From Chloroflexota bacterium (GTDB lineage: Bacteria; Chloroflexota; Limnocylindria; Limnocylindrales; CSP1-4): a DNA stretch of 41,176 bases. Every line of letters begins with the position of its first letter. The first letter of the stretch is position 1. Positions 15,613 through 23,222 of this stretch are shown piece after piece. The DNA lies in the NCBI GenBank assembly GCA_021787395.1, contig JAJYLZ010000031.1, positions 1 to 41,176 of the forward strand. Direction: 5' to 3'. The position numbers and the translations under genes were made by a program. Below the pieces are notes generated by a model that saw nothing but the letters and a program-made list of their open reading frames with translations, was not told where the DNA came from and ran no database searches.

Positions 15613-15618
15613 TACCAT
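15613..15618 (+). promoter_or_regulatory. Candidate -10 for membrane glycosyltransferase gene
   Basis: TACCAT 35 bases before ATG 15654; an AGAGG ribosome binding site follows in the short leader. Confidence 0.35.
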
Positions 15619-15653
15619 GCACCGCGCCCACACCGTCCAGAGGCACCAGCGAC

Positions 15654-17150
15654 ATGACCGACCGAACTGGGGATCCACCCGGAGCTGAGCACCGGCCGAG
15701 ACGCCCGGACGCCTGGACGGCCCTCCTGCTCGCGGTGCCGGTGGTCGTCGTCCTGGTCCTGCTCGCGTTCGCCGCCGCGGACCCGGCGCTGGGCGTGACG
15801 GTCAGCAACGGGCCCTTCACCGACGAGTCCTGGGACGTCATGAACGCCCGGAACTTCGTCCTGCTGGGCAGGTGGGCAACCGACGACTGGACGCTCCAGC
15901 TGGTCAACCTCCCGTTCAGCCTGAGCGCCGCGGCCGTGTTCAGCGTCCTGGGTGTCGGGATCGTCCAAGCGCGGCTGGTCTCGATCGCCGCCACGGGCGT
16001 GACCGTTGCCGCCCTCGGGCTCGGCCTGCGGCGCCCGCTCGGCGCCGGGCCGGCCGCGATCGCCGCACTGGCGTTCGGCGGCGCGACGCTGGTCCTCTAC
16101 TACGGCAGGCTCGCGTTCCTCGAGCCCAGCGTGGCCATGTGGCTGACCCTCGGCGCCCTCGCGGCGCTGCGGGCCGGCGGCGAGCGGGCGGGGCGCTGGG
16201 GCGTCCTGGCGGGCGTGCTGCTCGCCCTGGCCGTGGGCACCAAGCCGTCGGCGCTCGCCGCGGTCGGGGGGCTCGTGGCCGCCGTCGCGGTCGTCGGCGC
16301 CCGGCAGGCGGCCGTCCGGCGGTGGGTCGCAGGCGTGGCCCTCGCGATCGCCGCGCTCGGCGGCGCGTGGCTGGTCCTGTTCTGGCTGCCCAACCGGACC
16401 GAGATCTCGAACGTGCTTCGGATCTGGGCCTCCGAGCCCATCATCGCCCCGATCCGGACCGTCCTGAGCCGGGTCGCCAGCTTCCCGGCGCGGAACGACG
16501 GCTTCATCGCGCAGTCGGCCCCGATCCTGGCCGCCGGCACCGCCGGCTGGTTGGCGGGAGCGCTGCGCTGGAGGCGCCTCTCGACCGAGGTGCGCCTGCT
16601 GCTCGCCGCGGCGACGGGCTGGGCAGTGGCGGGCCTCGGCCTGCTCGCCGTCGCCCCGTACCGGCCCAACCGCTACGAGGAGCCGCTCCTGCCGGCCTTC
16701 GCGATCCTCGCGGGCATCGGCGTGTCCGCTGTCGCCGGATCCCGGGCCCTGTATCCGCGTCGCCGGGCGCTGCTGGCCGGCACCGCCCTCGCCCTGGTCC
16801 TCGTCGTGCCCGGGGCCGCTGCGTACGCGGGCTGGATGCGCGTCGCGACGTACCGACTGCCCACCGTCCAGGCCGAGACGTTGGCCGCCATCCCGGCCGG
16901 CAGCGCCACCCAGGGGACGTACGCCCCGGCGTTCGCCATGCGCGCCCACGTCCTGACGATCGTGAGCCGCCCGGCCGACCAGATCTCGCCCGGTGACCTG
17001 TACGCCACGCGGAGCGTCCGCTGGTTCATCGACGCGGACAACGCGGCGCCGGCATGGGCGTCGTCGCATCCAGCCGCCTGGGCCGCTCGCCAGGCGGTGC
17101 TGTGCAGCCCGTGGGGGACGAGCCGGGTGTGCGTCTACCGACTCCCCTGA
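15654..17150 (+). CDS. ArnT/PMT-like (GT39/GT83) integral membrane glycosyltransferase
   Basis: 498 aa with about 11 transmembrane helices. The first extracytoplasmic loop after TM1 contains FTDESWDVMNARNFVLLG, the acidic position where GT-C enzymes hold their catalytic Asp/Glu. A YYGRLAFLEPSVAMWL segment and the PNRYEEPLLPAFAILAG loop are typical of this superfamily. The family moves sugars from polyprenyl-phosphate donors onto proteins or lipids outside the membrane. It is divergent from the polyprenyl-phosphate glycosyltransferase, which could make its donor. The C-terminal part after TM11 is a short extracytoplasmic domain (about 110 residues). Confidence 0.85.
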   Translation: MTDRTGDPPGAEHRPRRPDAWTALLLAVPVVVVLVLLAFAAADPALGVTVSNGPFTDESWDVMNARNFVLLGRWATDDWTLQLVNLPFSLSAAAVFSVLGVGIVQARLVSIAATGVTVAALGLGLRRPLGAGPAAIAALAFGGATLVLYYGRLAFLEPSVAMWLTLGALAALRAGGERAGRWGVLAGVLLALAVGTKPSALAAVGGLVAAVAVVGARQAAVRRWVAGVALAIAALGGAWLVLFWLPNRTEISNVLRIWASEPIIAPIRTVLSRVASFPARNDGFIAQSAPILAAGTAGWLAGALRWRRLSTEVRLLLAAATGWAVAGLGLLAVAPYRPNRYEEPLLPAFAILAGIGVSAVAGSRALYPRRRALLAGTALALVLVVPGAAAYAGWMRVATYRLPTVQAETLAAIPAGSATQGTYAPAFAMRAHVLTIVSRPADQISPGDLYATRSVRWFIDADNAAPAWASSHPAAWAARQAVLCSPWGTSRVCVYRLP

Positions 17151-17259
17151 CCCGCACCGAGCCGGACGGGCCGGGGGCCTCCTCAGGGCGGATGCCGTCG
17201 GGGTGCGGGCCGAGCGTCCCGTGCCCCTTGCCACTGCCGCGCGCCGCACCAGCGGCAGG

Positions 17260-17306
17260 CCGGCGCTCCCGGGCGGCCCCGGCGCTCCCCGGCGCTCCGG
17301 CGCTCC
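17260..17306. repeat. Short tandem array of CCGGCGCTCC
   Basis: Four copies of the decamer at 17260-17269, 17279-17288, 17289-17298 and 17297-17306 (the last two overlap by two bases). Confidence 0.6.
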
Positions 17307-17496
17307 CCGGCGGCCCTATGGGATCGTCGCGGTCCCCGGGGGCCGGACCGTGCCGCTCCGGCCGAAGCGGGCTGCGATCTGCCGCACGGCGCGGACCACT
17401 CGGCGCTTCACGCTCCGTTAGGGCCGCCCCGTGCACTGGGAATGCTGGCGGCAGAACCTGCCCCGGTGCCGTCACGGCGCCGTCACGATCCGGACG

Positions 17497-17502
17497 TAGC
17501 AT
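17497..17502 (+). promoter_or_regulatory. Candidate -10 for molybdopterin oxidoreductase
   Basis: TAGCAT about 60 bases before ATG 17562; the leader includes an AAGAGGA stretch at its start. Confidence 0.35.
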
Positions 17503-17561
17503 TCGCACGAACAAGAGGATGACGCACGCCCCGCAGCGTCCCGCCCTGGAGAACCCGCCCC

Positions 17562-18164
17562 ATGTTCGAGCGCCTGTTCGGCAGCCGGACCGGCGACCCG
17601 GCCCTGGCCGGTCGCGTGCCCCCCGGCCAGTACCTGACCGAGAAGTTCCCCGTCCTCCACTACGGCTCGGTGCCCAAGGTGGACCTGGCCCACTGGGACT
17701 TCCGCGTCTTCGGCGAGGTGGACAACCCGCTCCGTCTGACCTGGGCCGAGTTCCAGGCGCTGCCGCGCACCCAGCTCACGACAGACATCCACTGCGTGAC
17801 CCGCTGGTCGAAGCTGGACACCCGCTGGGAGGGCGTCCGGATCCAGACGATCCTGGAGCTGGCGCAGGTTCGGCCTGCGGCCACCCACGTCGTCGGGCAC
17901 GCCGAGCAGGGCTACACCGCCAACCTGCCGCTCTCTGTGCTGGACGACGACGACGTGATTCTGGCGGACACCTACGAGGGGGCCCCGCTGGAGCCCGAGC
18001 ACGGCTGGCCGCTCCGGCTGATCGTCCCAAAGCGCTACTTCTGGAAGGGGCCGAAGTGGCTGCGGGGCCTCGAGTTCCTCACCCACGACCAGCCCGGCTT
18101 CTGGGAGCGCTACGGCTACCACAACGACGCCGATCCCTGGCGCGAGGAGCGATTCGCCGAGTAG
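17562..18164 (+). CDS. Sulfite-oxidase-type molybdopterin-binding oxidoreductase, cytoplasmic
   Basis: 200 aa, single oxidoreductase molybdopterin-binding domain (COG2041). Key marks are YGSVPKVDLAHWDFRVFG, the molybdenum-ligand cysteine Cys78 in TTDIHCVTRWSK, GHAEQGYTANLPL, and the C-terminal YFWKGPKWLRGLEFL that contacts the cofactor. It is shorter than MsrP (YedY) and lacks a twin-arginine signal, so it is probably cytosolic. The natural substrate is unknown; sulfoxides, sulfite or an amidoxime-like compound are guesses. Two small membrane proteins follow on the same strand after a 197-base gap. Confidence 0.9.
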   Translation: MFERLFGSRTGDPALAGRVPPGQYLTEKFPVLHYGSVPKVDLAHWDFRVFGEVDNPLRLTWAEFQALPRTQLTTDIHCVTRWSKLDTRWEGVRIQTILELAQVRPAATHVVGHAEQGYTANLPLSVLDDDDVILADTYEGAPLEPEHGWPLRLIVPKRYFWKGPKWLRGLEFLTHDQPGFWERYGYHNDADPWREERFAE

Positions 18165-18259
18165 GGGGGCCTGATCCCCGGCGGATCGGCCATCGCGGCC
18201 CGGCGCGGATCTTGAGCCTGCGAAGCGGACGACATCGGGCGAGTGGCGGCGTTGACGCG

Positions 18260-18276
18260 CCGCGTACGATACGCGG
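18260..18276. promoter_or_regulatory. 17-base palindrome, candidate operator
   Basis: CCGCGTA and TACGCGG, perfect 7-base arms around CGA, lie about 85 bases before ATG 18362. A TTGACG hexamer sits immediately before it (18252-18257). Position and symmetry fit a repressor site; a hairpin is the alternative. Confidence 0.35.
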
Positions 18277-18361
18277 ATCGTTGCGACGGCAATCGCCAGC
18301 GCGACGCTCTGCGTCCCGCCACCTGTGTCCCGCCGTCGCCTGGTATGCGCGTGGAGGGCAG

Positions 18362-18982
18362 ATGGCGACCGTGACCGACCCCCCGGCGATGGCTGGCGCG
18401 GGGATCGCCGCGCCGCCCGCCGCCCTCACCGGCCTGCCGCCCTACACGGCCACGCTCCTCCGCTGGAGCTTCGCGATCGGGCTGATCCCGCCGGTGGCCC
18501 TCGTGGTCGCCCTAGCCGCCAGGAGCATCCTGCTGCTCACGTTCGTCCACGTGCTCTCAGGCGGGACCTGGACCGGGTTCGACCTGTTCATGGGCCTGGT
18601 CATGTCGCGCGTCCTGCGCTCGCTCGAGATCCCGCAGCGCGTGGAGGTCGCGAAGCGGCTGACGCCGACCACGTTCTTCATCCTCCCGTCGCTCGCCGCG
18701 ACCGCGATCACGGCCGGCATCTACCTCGCCCAGGCGGAGGGCAAGTTCGACCTCGGCTCGCCCTGGATCATCGCGGCCGGGGTCGTCGTCGTCCTGCTGA
18801 CGGTCCAGGGGTTCGGGATCTTCATGCCCAACAGCGTCCGCATCTTCATCGAGCTCGCCGAGCACCAGCCCGACACCGCGAGGATCGCGCGCCTGAACAT
18901 GCGGAACATCCGGCTGGCGGGCCTGCAGGCGCTGTTCCAGGTCGCGATCATCGTGATCATGGCCCATCTGGCGGTGTACTGA
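18362..18982 (+). CDS. Four-TM membrane protein (CopD/DUF2269-like)
   Basis: 206 aa with an N-terminal Pro/Ala cytoplasmic tail and four to five transmembrane helices, about residues 35-60, 65-85, 100-125, 130-155 and 185-205. A histidine in the second helix (LTFVHVLSGGTWTGFDLF) and the adjacent Gly/Trp pattern recall membrane families that bind heme or copper (CopD, DUF2269), but a second histidine ligand is not obvious. It starts after the oxidoreductase and is followed one base after its stop by a small 2-TM gene, suggesting one complex. A redox role with the oxidoreductase is inference. Confidence 0.75.
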   Translation: MATVTDPPAMAGAGIAAPPAALTGLPPYTATLLRWSFAIGLIPPVALVVALAARSILLLTFVHVLSGGTWTGFDLFMGLVMSRVLRSLEIPQRVEVAKRLTPTTFFILPSLAATAITAGIYLAQAEGKFDLGSPWIIAAGVVVVLLTVQGFGIFMPNSVRIFIELAEHQPDTARIARLNMRNIRLAGLQALFQVAIIVIMAHLAVY

Positions 18983-18983
18983 G

Positions 18984-19208
18984 ATGGAGGTCAACGTCGG
19001 GGCCCTCGTGGCCGTCGTCGTCCTGGCTGCCGCGTTCCTGGCCATCTTCGGCAGCCTCTACCGCGGCGCCGTCCGCGCGTTCGCGCGGGGCGAGCTCGAC
19101 GCCGCGGGCGTCCGGATCCTCCGCCGGGCCGTCATCGGCCAGCTCGCCATCTACATCGTCCTCGCCCTGACGGCCTTCTTCACGATCCCGCCGGCGCCCC
19201 CGTCCTGA
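18984..19208 (+). CDS. Small two-TM membrane protein
   Basis: 74 aa. ATG lies one base after the stop of the preceding gene, so it is cotranscribed. Two transmembrane helices (about 5-27 and 50-68) flank a basic/acidic linker (RGAVRAFARGELDAAG). No known motif. Probably a small subunit or accessory protein of the upstream membrane protein. Confidence 0.7.
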   Translation: MEVNVGALVAVVVLAAAFLAIFGSLYRGAVRAFARGELDAAGVRILRRAVIGQLAIYIVLALTAFFTIPPAPPS

Positions 19209-19433
19209 GCCGGGGCGGGGGCCTGCACCCCGCGGACGCGCCTAGCGAGGCGTGGCGTCGGTTCGAGCCCGCGCGGGCCAGGCGACGGCGCTGCCCGGAT
19301 TGGGACCGGCGTCGCGGTGGCGGCAGGGGTCGAACGACATGCGCCCTCGACGCCGCGGGGTCAGCCCTGCGCGGGCCGTGGCGAGCGGTCCAGCGGGCAG
19401 GGCGCTGAGCGCGGCAGGCGCCGGGGCCGGCGG

Positions 19434-19954
19434 TCAGGGCGTCGGCCGGCTCGGGCGGAAGCTCGACGTGACGGCCATCGGGAGCACCATCGCGTCGCCC
19501 AGCAGCATCAGCACCAGCGCGGCGAAGTAGAGGGCCTCCTCCCGCGACGGGGCCGCGCCGAGCAGCACCAGCGCCAGCGCGGCGGTCATGGGCACCCAGA
19601 AGAAGGCGCCGGCGAGCTCGGACCGCCACCGCGACCTGACCCCCGCCGCTCGGGCCACAGCCGCCGCACCACGTCGTCGCCCGGGTTGGCTGCCAGATAG
19701 GCGACCCAGAACAGCACGAGCACCGTGGCGCTGCAAACCGCCCACAGGGCGTGGGGCGGCACCTCGAAGCGGCTGATGGCGATAGGGGTCAGGGCGGCGA
19801 TGACGACCTGGATCCCGATCCAGACGACCATCCCGACGCCGGTGATGTCGTAGATGTCGCTCGGCCCGGCGCTGCGCACGGCGATGAGGGCCCCGAAGCC
19901 GACGAAGACGCCGGCGATCTCGGCCATGTGGACGAACAGCTCGACATCCTGCAT
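19434..19954 (-). pseudogene. Membrane protein gene with a single-base frameshift
   Basis: The frame from ATG 19954 (GAGG ribosome binding site 8 bases upstream) encodes a good start: MQDVELFVHMAEIAGVF, two transmembrane helices, and LFWVAYLAANPGDDVVRRLW. It then loses sense near 19645. The continuation lies in the next frame: RSRWRSELAGAFFWVP, two more helices (TAALALVLLGA; LYFAALVLMLLGD) and a stop at 19434. The length, 521 bases, is one short of a multiple of three. Adding one G to the GGGGG run at about 19641-19645 restores a single 173-aa four-TM protein. It is either a recent inactivating mutation or a sequencing error in a homopolymer. Function unknown. Confidence 0.7.
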
Positions 19955-20190
19955 CCCCGCCACCTCGACGCGCCCACCTTGGCGCACGCAGGCCGCCTCG
20001 CGGAATAGGCATCCGTCGCCAAGGTGTGGCGGGCGCGTCGTGTGCGCCTCGGCCCGGCAGGCACGCCGCGCACACGCACGGACGCCCAGGACGGGCCCGG
20101 TTCGAGCCCAACGGTCCGCGGCCGGGGCCTGCCTGACCCTCGCGGGCGACACCCCGCTCGGCTCTACTCAGGGACGCCAGGAGGCGGGCA

Positions 20191-21813
20191 ATGGGACTGG
20201 GCAGCGTGTTCGGCAAGACGCTCCGCGACTCGCGGGGCGCGATGCTCGTGGTCCTGGGCCTACTCGGGGTCATGGTCGCCGCGGGCGGCGGGACGATGGC
20301 GTCCACCTACGGGACGCCCGAGGCGAGGGCCGGGCTCGCGGCCCTCACCGCGGCGATCCCGCCGTCCCTGCGCGGCCTGTACGGCGACGCGGTCAACGTC
20401 GACACCCTGGGCGGCTTCATCAGCTGGCACTACGCGTCGTACTTCGCCCTCATCGCGGGCCTCTGGTCGATCCTCGCCCTGTCCTCCACCCTCGCCGAGG
20501 AGGCGCGCCGGGGGAGCCTTGACCTCGTCGTCACGACCGCGCGCTCCCGGCGGCGCATCGTGGTCGAGAAGGTGGGCGCCCACATCGCAGCCCTCGCCCT
20601 GGTCTCGGCTGCGCTGGGGGCGGTCGCGTGGGCGACCGCGCTCGCCGTCGCCCTGAGCGCCCGCGACGAGATCGGGCCCGGGGCGGCGGCCGGCTTCGCC
20701 GTCGGCATGGTGGTCCGGACGCTGGTCGCCGGCTCGATCGCCTTCGCCCTCTCGCCGGTCCTCGGGCGGGGCGCGAGCGCGGGCATGGCCGGCGCGATCA
20801 TGGTCGGCGGCTACGTGGTACACGGCTACCGGAGCGTCGTCCCGGCGTTCGACACGCTTGACCGGCTCACCTGGTGGTCGTGGACCGCCGGCCACAGCCC
20901 GCTCGCCGGCTCGGTGAACTGGGGCGGGATCGCCGTCACCGCCGCGGTCGCGGTCGTCCTGCTCGCCGTCGGCGCCGAGTTGTTCGCGCGCCGCGACATC
21001 GGCGTGACCGGGACGTCGCGGGTGCCGACGCTGCCGGGCCGCCTCCTCGGCGTCCGCGGCCAGGTCAGCCGGTCGACGGGCGAGGTCCTGCCGATGGCCG
21101 TGTGGTGGGGCGTCGGCCTGGGCCTCTACGGCGCCGTGATGGCGGCGGCCTCGAACTCGCTGCTCGACCTCCTTGCCGATTCCCCGGCCATCGCCGCGGC
21201 CTTCAAGACGATGATCCCGGGGATCGACATCACGACCGCGGCGGGGTTCCTGCAGCTGGCTTTCGCCGACCTCGGGTTCGTGCTGGTCGGGCTCGCCGCG
21301 GCGACGTTCGTCGGCGAGCGCTGGGCCGACGAGTCGTCCGGCCGGCTCGAGCTCCTGCTCACGACGCCCCTCTCCCGCGCGAGATGGGCGGTGGACGCCG
21401 GCGTGGCGTCCTGGCTGGCAACGGGGGTGCTGACCGCGGTGCTCGCCCTCGCGGTCGCGGCAGGGATCGCCAGCGTCGGCCAGGACCCGGTGGGCCCCGG
21501 CGCCGGCACAGCCGTCCTCGCGCTGTACGGGTGCGCGCTGATCGGCGTGGGCATGGCCGCGGGCGGCCTGCTCGGGCCGTCCGCGGCGGCGCGGACCGTC
21601 GCCGCCGTGGCGGTCGGCACCTTCCTGCTCGACACGCTGGCGCCGATCCTGCGCCTGCCCGACTGGGTGGCCCAACTTGCCCTGACGACGCACCTCGGCG
21701 AGCCGATGGCCGGGCACTGGGATCCGGCGGGAATGGCGGTGTGCGCCACGATCGCCGCGGCCGGCCTCGCGCTGGGCACCTGGAGCCTGCGGCGGCGCGA
21801 CGTCGCGGGATGA
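20191..21813 (+). CDS. ABC-2 type transporter permease (tandem fused halves)
   Basis: 540 aa, ATG with GGAGG about 6 bases upstream. About 12 transmembrane helices in two similar halves of about 265 residues. Each half has the ABC-2 coupling pattern of an acidic loop, RGSLDLVVTTARSRRRIV in the first and SGRLELLLTTPLSRARW in the second, which should touch the ATPase. This double-length build is known from exporters of the tylosin/antibiotic and multidrug type. No ABC ATPase gene lies on either side, so its motor subunit must be elsewhere or has been lost. Confidence 0.85.
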   Translation: MGLGSVFGKTLRDSRGAMLVVLGLLGVMVAAGGGTMASTYGTPEARAGLAALTAAIPPSLRGLYGDAVNVDTLGGFISWHYASYFALIAGLWSILALSSTLAEEARRGSLDLVVTTARSRRRIVVEKVGAHIAALALVSAALGAVAWATALAVALSARDEIGPGAAAGFAVGMVVRTLVAGSIAFALSPVLGRGASAGMAGAIMVGGYVVHGYRSVVPAFDTLDRLTWWSWTAGHSPLAGSVNWGGIAVTAAVAVVLLAVGAELFARRDIGVTGTSRVPTLPGRLLGVRGQVSRSTGEVLPMAVWWGVGLGLYGAVMAAASNSLLDLLADSPAIAAAFKTMIPGIDITTAAGFLQLAFADLGFVLVGLAAATFVGERWADESSGRLELLLTTPLSRARWAVDAGVASWLATGVLTAVLALAVAAGIASVGQDPVGPGAGTAVLALYGCALIGVGMAAGGLLGPSAAARTVAAVAVGTFLLDTLAPILRLPDWVAQLALTTHLGEPMAGHWDPAGMAVCATIAAAGLALGTWSLRRRDVAG

Positions 21814-21882
21814 CCGGCCCGGCGTCGCCTAGCGCGAGCCTGTCGCGGAGCAGGGCGCCGCGCGCTCGCACGTCAGCCGGCC

Positions 21883-22091
21883 TTCTCGCATCTGCTCATG
21901 TGGCGACCCGTGTCGGCGGCAGACGGGGCTCGCGGCGTCGGCTCTCGCACGGGCTCGGGCAAGGTTCCCGCAGCTGGACATCAGGCGGCCCGTAGCCGAG
22001 AAGTTCCCGGGCAGGGGCCTCACCGCGAGCAGGTGACGAGAACTGAGGGCGAAACAGCCGCAGAGGCTCGCCAAGCGAGCAGATGAGGGAA
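21883..22091. ncRNA. Candidate structured RNA, unknown class, strand not determined
   Basis: A 15-base closing helix pairs 21883-21897 (TTCTC, a mismatch, CATCTGCTC) with 22077-22091 (GAGCAGATG, the mismatch, GGGAA), enclosing 179 bases. Inside, TCTCG (21943-21947) pairs with CGAGA (21997-22001), and ACGGGC (21949-21954) with GCCCGT (21988-21993). CGGG (21956-21959) pairs with CCCG (21967-21970), and TCACC (22020-22024) with GGTGA (22032-22036). GCTCGC (22066-22071) pairs with GCGAGC (22075-22080), which would compete with the closing helix. No clear promoter. I compared it by eye with 6S, tmRNA, RNase P and SRP RNA and cannot match it. Chance pairing at this GC is the main alternative. Confidence 0.35.
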
Positions 22092-22153
22092 CCGATCTCG
22101 ACAAGGGCCGCTCCATGGCCATCCGGCTGGATCTGAGGGGGCGGGGGCACTCA

Positions 22154-22170
22154 CCGGGCGGCGCGCCCGG
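22154..22170. terminator. Hairpin terminator candidate
   Basis: CCGGGCG (22154-22160) and CGCCCGG (22164-22170), 7-base arms with a 3-base loop, lie 7 bases after the stop of the cyclase-fold gene (22178). Confidence 0.45.
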
Positions 22171-22177
22171 CCGGGAT

Positions 22178-23194
22178 CTACCCGACGGCGGCCAGCACCC
22201 GGCAGGCCCGCAGCGTGACCCACGGGCTGGGCGCGCCCGGTCGGTCGACGTCCACGACCATCTTGCCCGCGTACGGGTAGCGGTTCGCCCAGCGGCCCCG
22301 CCCGTCCTGCTGCGCCAGGAGCCACTCGATGGCGTGGCCGAGCCGCGGGTCGCGCCCGGCGCCCGCCTCCACCAGCGCCTCGAGGACCTGCAGCACGTCG
22401 GCGACGTAGCCCGACGGGAAGCCGAGCTTGAACCACGACGAGCTTGGCGCCGCGTTGCCCGGCGGCATCGGGTAGTCCGCCACGGCCGGGTCGCGGGACA
22501 GCAGGAACTCGACACCGGCGCCGATCGCCGCCTGGACCGCCGGCGAGCGGCGCTCGACCGGGATGCGGGCCAGCGCCAGCAGCGCCTTCGCGGCACCCCA
22601 GGCGCAGGGCTCGCCGTAGTTGGCGCCGCACCGGAAGCCCGGCCCGGGCGTGCTGGCGGTCCAGGCGAACTCGCCGTCGCCGGTGATCGCAGCCGCCTCC
22701 CAGCCGACGGCGCGCTGGACGCGCGGATCGTCGAGCCAGCCGAAGCCGACCAACGCCCGGACCAGGTTGCCGTTGAGGCAGTGGATCGCGGTCGCGGGCG
22801 GCGGCGGGGTCTCGCGAGCCCGGCCCTGCCAGGCGCCGAAGCCGCCGCGCGGCGTCTGCGTGTGCACCAGCACGTACTCGCACGCCCGGCGGACGCCCGG
22901 GTTCGCGGGGTCCGCCCCCAGCTGGTCGAGGAAGATCAGCTGCCACACGGTGCCGGTGTACTTGGGCGAGTACCCGGGCCCCGGCATCGACCACCAGCCG
23001 TCCGGGGCCTGCGCCGCGAGGATCCCCGCGATCGGGTCGGCCGCCGAGGCCGCCGTGCGCGCGGCGACGAGCTCCGGGTCGTCGGCGGGGCGGCGCAGGA
23101 TGTCCCGCAGCGCGAGGTGGCGGACGGCTGGCCCCGAGCCCTCGAGCAGCCACGGCAGCGGGTCGCCGCGGAGCCGGTCGCGCCAGTCGCCCAT
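22178..23194 (-). CDS. Prenyltransferase/squalene-cyclase-fold protein
   Basis: 338 aa, ATG 23194 with GGAGG 6 bases upstream. It is built of repeated alpha-hairpins with QW-like signatures, such as APDGWWSMPGPGYSPKYTGT, GGFGAWQGR and QQDGRGRWANRY, which form an alpha/alpha toroid. The cyclase catalytic DXDD motif is not seen, so it is probably not a hopene cyclase. Such proteins are often left unassigned or called prenyltransferase-like. It starts 28 bases after the stop of the iron transporter gene and is likely the last gene of that operon. Substrate unknown. Confidence 0.78.
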   Translation of the reverse strand: MGDWRDRLRGDPLPWLLEGSGPAVRHLALRDILRRPADDPELVAARTAASAADPIAGILAAQAPDGWWSMPGPGYSPKYTGTVWQLIFLDQLGADPANPGVRRACEYVLVHTQTPRGGFGAWQGRARETPPPPATAIHCLNGNLVRALVGFGWLDDPRVQRAVGWEAAAITGDGEFAWTASTPGPGFRCGANYGEPCAWGAAKALLALARIPVERRSPAVQAAIGAGVEFLLSRDPAVADYPMPPGNAAPSSSWFKLGFPSGYVADVLQVLEALVEAGAGRDPRLGHAIEWLLAQQDGRGRWANRYPYAGKMVVDVDRPGAPSPWVTLRACRVLAAVG

Positions 23195-23222
23195 CGCCTG
23201 CCTCCGCCCGCCGAGCGGCGCC

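Larger units (their letters stand above)
17151..17561. other. Non-coding gap with short GC repeats
   Basis: No credible gene on either strand. It contains a cluster of CCGGCGCTCC repeats (17260-17306) and, near its right end, the promoter of the oxidoreductase. Confidence 0.5.
21814..22177. other. Gap between convergent genes, highly folded
   Basis: Holds no convincing protein gene. Short open frames on both strands lack codon bias and ribosome binding sites. Most of it is occupied by the paired element at 21883-22091 and a terminator-like hairpin at 22154-22170. Confidence 0.5.

Noticed and set aside
17260..17306. CRISPR-like array
   Set aside because: The unit is only 10 bases with no spacers; a simple GC repeat.
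21883..22091. Identification of the folded element as 6S RNA
   Set aside because: The long closed hairpin and a short GGCCCGTAGCCGAGAAG segment loosely recall it, but there is no clear central bubble or conserved core.
21896..22150. 84-codon minus-strand open frame in the folded gap
   Set aside because: No ribosome binding site or codon bias, and it overlaps the base-paired element.
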